Shown: positions 23,095 through 28,509 of the stretch, in pieces | Layout: every line of letters starts with the position of its first letter | Numbering within the stretch: the first letter of the stretch is position 1 | Assembly (NCBI GenBank): GCA_036524115.1 | Contig: DATDCY010000139.1 | Span: 1 to 28,509 of the forward strand | Length of the DNA stretch: 28,509 bases | DNA from: a bacterium | GTDB taxonomy: Bacteria > JAUVQV01 > DATDCY01 | Direction: 5' to 3' | Position numbers and translations under genes: made by a program | Notes under the pieces: model-generated | Databases searched by the model: none | Told to the model about the DNA's origin: nothing | Seen by the model: the letters and a program-made list of their open reading frames with translations, nothing else

Positions 23095-24243
23095 ATGGAG
23101 ATAGCGACGCAGGCCGTGCGCATCGGGCTGGACTGGGACACCCGCACCGGCGCGGTGACGGTGCCCGTGTACCAGACCGCGACGTTTCGCCACCCCGGGC
23201 TCGGGCAGAGCACCGGGTACGACTACAGCCGCTCGGGCAACCCGACGCGGCAGGCGCTCGAGGAAGGGATGGCGCTGCTCGACGGCGGCGCGCGCGGCTT
23301 CGCGTACTCATCGGGGATGGCGGCGATCACGTCGCTGCTGCTGCTCTTCAAGGCGGGGGACCACCTCGTCGTGACCGAGGACCTCTACGGCGGCAGCTAC
23401 CGGCTCTTCGAGCAGGTCTTCCGGCAGTACGGGCTGGCGTTCACGTACGCGGACACGAGCGATCCGGCCGCGGTGCGCGCCGCGTTCCGTCCCGAGACGC
23501 GGGCGCTCTTCGTCGAGTCCCTGACGAACCCGCTGCTCAAGACGGCGGACCTGGCCGCGCTCGCGGCGCTCTGCCGGGACCGCGGCGCGCTCTGCATCGT
23601 CGACAACACCTTCCTCACGCCGTACCTCCTGCAGCCTCTGGCCCTCGGAGCGGACGTCGCGGTCTACAGCGGCAGCAAGTACCTCGCCGGGCACAACGAC
23701 ACGATCGCGGGCCTCGCCGTGGTGCGCGGCGAGGAACTGGCCAAGCGGGTGTACTTCCACCAGAACGCCGCCGGCGCGGTGCTCGGCCCGCAGGACAGCT
23801 GGCTCGTGATCCGCGGGCTCAAGACGCTCGGGGTGCGCCTCGACCGGCAGCAGGAGAACGCCGCGGCGATCGCCGCTTTCCTCGCGGGTCACCCGCGGGT
23901 GACGAAGGTCCTCTACCCGGGGCTCCCCGGGCACCCTGGCCACGACCTGCTGCGGCGGCAGGCCCGCGGGTTCGGGGCGATGGTCTCCTTCGAGCTCGCC
24001 GCGGCCGACCTGGTGCCGGCGTTCCTCGGTCGCCTGCGGCTGATCTCCTTCGCGGAGAGTCTCGGGGGGGTCGAATCGCTGGCGACCTATCCCTGGCAGC
24101 AGACCCACGCGGACATCGAGCCGCAGGTGCGCGCGCGCCTCGGCATCTCGGAGCGGCTGCTGCGCCTCTCGGTCGGCATCGAGGACGCCCGCGACCTGAT
24201 CGCGGACCTGGCGCAGGCGCTCGACGGCGGGGGCGCGCGATGA
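23095..24243 (+). CDS. Cystathionine gamma-synthase-like PLP enzyme (MetI type)
   Basis: A 382-residue Cys/Met-metabolism PLP enzyme. Signatures are YDYSRSGNPTRQALE, SSGMAAITS, DLYGGSYRLFEQ, IVDNTFLTPYL and the PLP Lys195 in YSGSKYLAGHND. The pattern is close to B. subtilis MetI, which joins cysteine to an acylated homoserine to form cystathionine and can also use sulfide. Sequence alone does not separate gamma-synthase from gamma-lyase. The start at 23095 has a GGGGAGG ribosome site. The stop overlaps the next gene by ATGA. The metI-metC arrangement, with overlapping genes, is the same as in Bacillus. Confidence 0.85.
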   Translation: MEIATQAVRIGLDWDTRTGAVTVPVYQTATFRHPGLGQSTGYDYSRSGNPTRQALEEGMALLDGGARGFAYSSGMAAITSLLLLFKAGDHLVVTEDLYGGSYRLFEQVFRQYGLAFTYADTSDPAAVRAAFRPETRALFVESLTNPLLKTADLAALAALCRDRGALCIVDNTFLTPYLLQPLALGADVAVYSGSKYLAGHNDTIAGLAVVRGEELAKRVYFHQNAAGAVLGPQDSWLVIRGLKTLGVRLDRQQENAAAIAAFLAGHPRVTKVLYPGLPGHPGHDLLRRQARGFGAMVSFELAAADLVPAFLGRLRLISFAESLGGVESLATYPWQQTHADIEPQVRARLGISERLLRLSVGIEDARDLIADLAQALDGGGAR

Positions 24244-25391
24244 AGCTCGCCACGCGCCTGATCCACGGGCCGCACGCGGCGGACGCGGCGACGGGGGCGC
24301 TCTCCGTGCCGGTCCACCATGCGTCGACGTTCGCGCAGCGCTCGGTGGACGCCTTCGGGAAGTACGACTACGGGCGCTCGGGCAACCCGACGCGCGAGGC
24401 GCTCGAGGAAACGCTGGCGGCGCTCGAGGGCGGGACGGTCGCCTGCGCCTTCGCCTCCGGGATGGCCGCGATCTCCACCACGCTGCTGCTCTTCGCTCCC
24501 GGCGACCACCTCGTGGTCTGCGAGGACGTCTACGGCGGCACCTACCGCGCGCTCACGAAGATCTTCTCGCACTGGGGGCTGGCCGCGACCTTCGTCGACG
24601 CGACCGACCCGGCGTCGATCGCGGCGGCGATCCGCCCGGAGACCAGGGCGCTGTTTCTCGAGACGCCGTCCAACCCGCTGCTGAAGATCACGGACCTGCG
24701 CGCGGCGGCGGCCCTGGCGCGGGAGCGCGGCCTGCTCGGCATCGTCGACAACACCTTCATGACCCCGTACCTGCAGCGGCCGCTCGCGCTCGGCTGCGAC
24801 ATCGTCCTGCACAGCGGCACGAAGTTCCTCGCCGGCCACAGCGACGTGGTCTGCGGCTTCGCGGTCGCGGGCGACGCCGGGCTCGGCCGGCGGCTGCGCT
24901 TCCTCCAGAACGGCTTCGGCGCCGTCCTCGGCCCCCAGGACTGCTGGCTGGCGCTGCGCGGCATCAAGACGCTGCGCGTGCGCCTCGAGGAGAGCCAGCG
25001 CAGCGCGCGGCTGGTCGCGGCGTGGCTGGCGGAGCGCCGGAACGTCCTGCGCGTGCACTATCCGGGACTGGCGGCGCACCCGGGCCGCGCGGTGCACGAG
25101 GCCCAGGCGGACGGGCCAGGCGCAGTCCTCTCGTTCGAGCTGGCCTCGGCGGAACTGACGCGCCGGCTCCTCGAGGGGGTCGAACTCGCCGCCTTCGCCG
25201 TGAGCCTCGGCGGCGTGGAGAGCATCCTCTCCTGGCCGGCGCGCATGTCGCACGCCTCGCTGTCGCCGGCGGAACGGGCGGCGCGCGGGATCGGCGACAA
25301 CCTGCTGCGCCTGTCCGTCGGCCTCGAGGACCCGGACGACCTGATCGCCGACCTCGGGCGGTGGATCGGCGACACGGACCAGCATGGATGA
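24240..25391 (+). CDS. Cystathionine beta-lyase-like PLP enzyme (MetC type)
   Basis: A 383-residue paralogue of the preceding protein, with YDYGRSGNPTREALEET, ASGMAAIST, DVYGGTYRAL, IVDNTFMTPYLQRP and PLP Lys195 in HSGTKFLAGHSD. By analogy with the metI-metC pair it should cleave cystathionine to homocysteine. A cystathionine gamma-lyase running the reverse path cannot be excluded. It begins inside the ATGA overlap with the upstream gene, so equal amounts of both proteins are expected. Confidence 0.85.
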   Translation: MKLATRLIHGPHAADAATGALSVPVHHASTFAQRSVDAFGKYDYGRSGNPTREALEETLAALEGGTVACAFASGMAAISTTLLLFAPGDHLVVCEDVYGGTYRALTKIFSHWGLAATFVDATDPASIAAAIRPETRALFLETPSNPLLKITDLRAAAALARERGLLGIVDNTFMTPYLQRPLALGCDIVLHSGTKFLAGHSDVVCGFAVAGDAGLGRRLRFLQNGFGAVLGPQDCWLALRGIKTLRVRLEESQRSARLVAAWLAERRNVLRVHYPGLAAHPGRAVHEAQADGPGAVLSFELASAELTRRLLEGVELAAFAVSLGGVESILSWPARMSHASLSPAERAARGIGDNLLRLSVGLEDPDDLIADLGRWIGDTDQHG

Positions 25392-25457
25392 GCGGCAAGG
25401 ATCCACGACAACGAACCGCAGGCAGCAACGTCGGGCAACCCGGGGGGAGGTGCTGGT

Positions 25458-27011
25458 TTGAAGCGGATTCGGGATCTGAAGATCAGACACAAGCTGTTGT
25501 TGATCGCCGGGCTGGGCGTCGCCGCGATCGTTGCGAACATGTTCGTGTCGACGCTGACGCTGCGCGAGACCATGCTCAAGGAGAAGGCGCTCAAGACCAG
25601 GCACCTCGTCGAAACCGCCAGGAGCGTCCTCGAGCACTACCGGCAACTCGCCCTCGATGGGAAGCTGTCCGAGGGTGCCGCCCAGGCAGCGGCGATCGCG
25701 ACGATCCGGGAGCTGCGCTACGAGAAGGATGACTACTTCTGGATCAACGACATGGGCCCGACGATGCTCATGCACCCCTTCAAGCCCGAATTGAACGGGA
25801 CCGACCTCTCGAACTACAAGGACCCCGACGGCAAGCGGCTGTTCTCGGAGATGGTCGAGGTGGTGCGCCGCGCCGGGGCGGGCTTCGTCTATTACGCCTG
25901 GCCCAAGCCCGGCTTCAGCAAGCCGGTGCGCAAGGTGTCCTACGTTGCCGGATTCGAGCCGTGGGGCTGGGTGCTCGGCAGCGGCATCTACCTTGACGAC
26001 GTCGACGCGCTGTTCATGGCTCAGCTGCGCAGGAGCGTCCTCTTTCTCGCCGCGATCATCGCGATCTTCGCCGTCACGAACTGGCGCATCGCCGAGACGA
26101 TCGCCCGACCGCTCGGCGGCGAGCCGGCGGAGATCGCGCGGATCGCCGAGAAGATCGCCCGGGGCGAGCTCGGGATCGGCTTCGACGCCCGAAACGCCGA
26201 GGGCAGCGTCTACCGCTCGATGGAGAAGATGGCCCGGAAGCTCGGCGAAGTCGTCGGCAGCGTGCAGTCCGCGTCCGGGAGCATCGCCGGCGGCGCACGG
26301 CAGCTTGCCATGAGTTCCGAGGCGCTGTCGCAGGGCGCGAGCGAGCAGGCGGGCGCGGTGCAGCAGGTGCTCGCGTCGATCGAACAGATCAGCCAGACGA
26401 TCCAGCAAAATGCCGAAGCGGCCCAGGAGACGGATCGCTTCTCCCGGAAGGCGGCCGACGATACCCAGCGTGGCGGCGCGACCGTGGTCCAGACGGTGGC
26501 CGCCATGAAGCAGATCGCGGCGAAGACCAGCATCGTCGAGGAGATTGCCCGCCAGACGAACCTGCTGGCGCTGAACGCGGCGATCGAGGCGGCGCGGGCG
26601 GGCGAGAGCGGCCGGGGCTTCGCGGTCGTGGCGAGCGAGGTGCGCAAGCTCGCGGAGCGTTCCCAGGCAGCGGCAGCGGAGATTTCCCAGCTCTCGGGTG
26701 CGAGCGTCCGGATCGCGGAGGAGGCTGGAAGCATGCTGGCCAAGCTCGTTCCGGACATCCAGCGGGCCGCGGACCTCGTCAGGGAGATCAACGGCGCCAG
26801 CAGGGAACAGCACGAAGGGGCGCAGCAGGTGGGCGCGGCGATCCGGCAGCTCGACCAGGTCGTGCAGAGCAATGCCAGTTCCGCGGAGGAGATGGCCGCA
26901 ACAGCGCAGGAGCTCTCGGCGCACAGCGCGCACCTCCTCGAGATCGTCCGGTTCTTCACGTTCGCGGGCCAGGAGGAGCGGTTGGTCGCGGCGACCGCAG
27001 CGGCAACCTGA
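25458..27011 (+). CDS. Methyl-accepting chemotaxis protein with Cache-type sensor domain
   Basis: A 517-residue receptor. The first membrane helix ([18 protein letters not shown]) is followed by a periplasmic single-Cache domain (residues 35-185) with [18 protein letters not shown] and [15 protein letters not shown] second helix ([17 protein letters not shown]), a HAMP-like linker and the cytoplasmic signalling hairpin follow, whose tip is [18 protein letters not shown]. The CheR-binding C-terminal pentapeptide is absent. The start is TTG at 25458, with GGGGGGAGG ahead. sCache_2-type domains often bind small carboxylates or amino acids. It follows the MetC-like gene by 66 nt in the same direction, so it may be cotranscribed; a link of its ligand to sulfur compounds is speculative. 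Confidence 0.88.
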   Translation: MKRIRDLKIRHKLLLIAGLGVAAIVANMFVSTLTLRETMLKEKALKTRHLVETARSVLEHYRQLALDGKLSEGAAQAAAIATIRELRYEKDDYFWINDMGPTMLMHPFKPELNGTDLSNYKDPDGKRLFSEMVEVVRRAGAGFVYYAWPKPGFSKPVRKVSYVAGFEPWGWVLGSGIYLDDVDALFMAQLRRSVLFLAAIIAIFAVTNWRIAETIARPLGGEPAEIARIAEKIARGELGIGFDARNAEGSVYRSMEKMARKLGEVVGSVQSASGSIAGGARQLAMSSEALSQGASEQAGAVQQVLASIEQISQTIQQNAEAAQETDRFSRKAADDTQRGGATVVQTVAAMKQIAAKTSIVEEIARQTNLLALNAAIEAARAGESGRGFAVVASEVRKLAERSQAAAAEISQLSGASVRIAEEAGSMLAKLVPDIQRAADLVREINGASREQHEGAQQVGAAIRQLDQVVQSNASSAEEMAATAQELSAHSAHLLEIVRFFTFAGQEERLVAATAAAT

Positions 27012-27027
27012 CGCCCGGGCGGCCGGC

Positions 27028-28017
27028 CTATATCTGGTAGTCGGCGAGGTCGGAGCGCTTCTGGAGGACGATGATCCGCGCCTCCTCGTTGAGCACCAGC
27101 GAGTTGGCGGGCACGCTGCGGTTGAGGAAGACGCCGGCGCCGATCGTGCTGCCGGCGCCGACGACGGTGTCGCCACCCATGATCGTCGCGCCGGAGTAGA
27201 CGGTCACGTTGTCCTCGAGCGTCGGATGGCGGCGCTTGCCGTGCAGCGCGCGCCCGCCGGAGAGCGAGCGGGCGATGAGCCCGACCCCCTGGTAGATCTT
27301 GACGTGGCTGCCGATCCGCGAGGTCTCCCCGATGACCGTCCCCGTGCCGTGGTCGATGTAGAAATGCGAGCCGATCCGGGCCCCCGGATGGATGTCGATG
27401 CCCGTGCGCCCGTGCGCCCACTCGGTCATGACGCGCGGCACCAGCGGCACCCCCTTGGCGTAGAGGATGTGGGCCATGCGCTGGACCGCCACCGCCTCGA
27501 CGAAGGGGTAGGCGAGGATGATCTCGTCGGTCGCCACCGAGGCGGGGTCCCCCTGGAAGGCGGCCTCGACGTCGGTCTGGAGCAGCGCCCGCACCTCGGG
27601 GAGCAGACGCAGGAACTCGGCCGTGATCTCGCCGGCGAGCGCGGGCACCTGGGGCAGCGCCGGGCAGGCCGGAGAGCAACGCAGGCTCTTGTTGATCTCC
27701 TCGCGCAGGCGCATGCACACGGAGTGCAGCAACGCGGCGACCTCGCCCTCGAGCTCGGCGGCGTGCGGCAGCCGCTCGCCGAAGAACCCCGGGAAGAGCA
27801 GGCGCAGCAGATCGCGGGCGATCAGCCCGACGGCCCGCTTTGACGGGAGGTTCTTGCCCTCGAGGTGGTTGATGTTCCCGACCTGCCGGTAGGACTCCAT
27901 GAGCAGCGCCGCCGGCCCTTCGCAGCGCGCGCAGGGCCGCGGGGCGCCGGTGGCCGGATCGAGACCGGCGCACTCGGAGCCCCTGGAGGCCTTGTTCCGA
28001 TCCTCTCCCTGGCTCAC
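27028..28017 (-). CDS. cysE: Serine O-acetyltransferase (CysE/EpsC family)
   Basis: A 329-residue enzyme that acetylates serine with acetyl-CoA, giving O-acetylserine for cysteine synthase. The C-terminal left-handed beta helix carries IDIHPGARIGSHFYIDHGTG, IGSHVKIYQGVG and KRRHPTLEDNVTVYSGATI, which include the family's catalytic Asp and His. The N-terminal helical domain (about residues 50-160) is long, as in EpsC-type enzymes. The extreme N-terminus is unusual: ECAGLDPATGAPRPCARCEG places three Cys, including Cys-x2-Cys, before the enzyme domain, perhaps a metal or redox site. GTG at 28017 was chosen for its GGAGG site; an ATG at 28080 has none. It converges with the chemoreceptor gene, 16 nt apart. 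Confidence 0.9.
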   Translation of the reverse strand: MSQGEDRNKASRGSECAGLDPATGAPRPCARCEGPAALLMESYRQVGNINHLEGKNLPSKRAVGLIARDLLRLLFPGFFGERLPHAAELEGEVAALLHSVCMRLREEINKSLRCSPACPALPQVPALAGEITAEFLRLLPEVRALLQTDVEAAFQGDPASVATDEIILAYPFVEAVAVQRMAHILYAKGVPLVPRVMTEWAHGRTGIDIHPGARIGSHFYIDHGTGTVIGETSRIGSHVKIYQGVGLIARSLSGGRALHGKRRHPTLEDNVTVYSGATIMGGDTVVGAGSTIGAGVFLNRSVPANSLVLNEEARIIVLQKRSDLADYQI

Positions 28018-28108
28018 TCGCCGCGTCCTCCTCCCGGCCCGGCGCCTGCCCCGCCGGCTCGCCGCCGCGTCCCTCGTCATTCGATAGTTGGGGAACGAGC
28101 CGCACCTG

Positions 28109-28509
28109 TCAAGCCTGCAACGCCGCCTTCCTGCGTGCGGGCGCACACCCGCGGCCGCGCAGCGCCGCCGCGATCACGGCCTGCACCTCCGCGAGGTCGA
28201 GCGGCTCGACCAGGTAGTAGAAGACGCGGTGGCTGCGCAGCCGCCGCTGCGTCTCCACCGAGTCCCGGGCGGCAACAATGATCAGCGGCAGCGCCGGGTC
28301 GGCCTGGTTGAGGCAGGGGAGGTAGTCGAGCCCCTCGTCGCCGTCGGCACCGACCCCCGCGAAACAGACCGCGAGGTTCCGGTCCACGGCCTCGCCGATG
28401 GCCGCCGGACCGCTGTCCGTCCACTCGACCTCCAGCCCGGCCCGGGCGATGGCGTCCGCCAGCGCGCCCGCCGGCGGACGGCGCGTGTAGACGAGGGCGC
28501 GGGGTCTCT
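28109..28509 (-). CDS. Receiver-like domain protein lacking the phosphoacceptor Asp, partial
   Basis: The gene enters from the right edge; 133 residues are visible. The secondary-structure rhythm is that of a response-regulator receiver (RALVYTRRPPAGALADAI, AVCFAGVGADGDEGLDYL, LPLIIVAARD, YYLVEPLDLAEVQAVIAAAL). The phosphorylatable Asp is replaced by Gly, the N-terminal acidic pair is absent, and the conserved Lys is Glu (VEP instead of TKP). It should therefore act without phosphorylation, as a protein-interaction module. It ends 91 nt before cysE in the same direction. What precedes it is outside the window. Confidence 0.65.
   Translation of the reverse strand, partial: RPRALVYTRRPPAGALADAIARAGLEVEWTDSGPAAIGEAVDRNLAVCFAGVGADGDEGLDYLPCLNQADPALPLIIVAARDSVETQRRLRSHRVFYYLVEPLDLAEVQAVIAAALRGRGCAPARRKAALQA

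Noticed and set aside
24087-27176. A very long minus-strand reading frame opposite the MetI/MetC-like and chemoreceptor genes
   Set aside because: It mirrors well-conserved plus-strand genes in GC-rich DNA, is Arg/His-rich and shows no family motif.

Overview
The window is GC-rich bacterial chromosome, except for AT-rich promoter islands at about 12.75-12.90 kb and 21.77-21.81 kb. Tightly overlapped genes (ATGA, GTGA and TGATG junctions), frequent GTG or TTG starts, several NtrC-type sigma-54 activators, a Cache-type chemoreceptor and a TolC-type outer-membrane protein point to a Gram-negative, probably a deltaproteobacterial (Desulfuromonadota-like) or related anaerobe. That placement is inference: there is no rRNA or other marker gene here. 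No tRNA, rRNA, CRISPR array or intact insertion sequence was seen.

Left part (1-4.8 kb, genes on the minus strand). This holds a small periplasmic protein gene, a TolC-family gene and the start of a further exported protein. The first two each have a sigma-54 promoter with a matching AATAG/CTATT dyad 56-58 nt further upstream. Next come relics: a sigma-54 activator pseudogene (no receiver, no Walker A, 89-residue internal deletion) fused to the tail of a broken periplasmic binding protein. A two-gene OsmC-like/DsrE-like operon follows, with its own candidate sigma-54 promoter and a strong terminator.

Middle (4.8-12.7 kb, minus strand). A sigma-54 activator with a truncated GAF domain is followed by an operon of a CysK-like protein, a histidine kinase and an NtrC-type response regulator. 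The CysK-like protein keeps the PLP lysine and phosphate cup but has lost three conserved active-site elements. Upstream lies a compact sulfate-assimilation operon in transcription order: cysteine synthase, small siroheme sulfite reductase with two ferredoxin clusters, TusA-like sulfur carrier and [4Fe-4S] APS reductase.

12.7-15.4 kb: a secreted transglutaminase-like protein (plus strand) faces an orphan amino-acid-type periplasmic binding protein (minus strand).

15.6-21.8 kb (minus strand). A sulfate operon reads sbp-cysT-cysW-cysA, then larE and mnmA. It is preceded by a consensus promoter, an operator-like dyad and a 25-codon leader ORF ending in three Cys codons and one Thr codon, with alternative hairpins behind it: a candidate cysteine attenuator. 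Divergent from it (21.8-27.0 kb, plus strand) are a NifS-like cysteine desulfurase, a MetI/MetC-like pair and a Cache-domain chemoreceptor. The right end has serine O-acetyltransferase and a receiver-like domain lacking its phosphoacceptor Asp (minus strand).

Together the genes cover sulfate import, APS reduction, sulfite reduction, serine acetylation, cysteine synthesis, transsulfuration toward methionine, and mobilisation of cysteine sulfur into tRNA (MnmA) and possibly a cofactor (LarE). ATP sulfurylase and siroheme synthase are not in the window. A near-identical 14-nt box (GTAATAMTAGCAAT, M = A or C) occurs in the promoters of the cysteine-synthase operon and the sulfate operon, suggesting a shared regulator.
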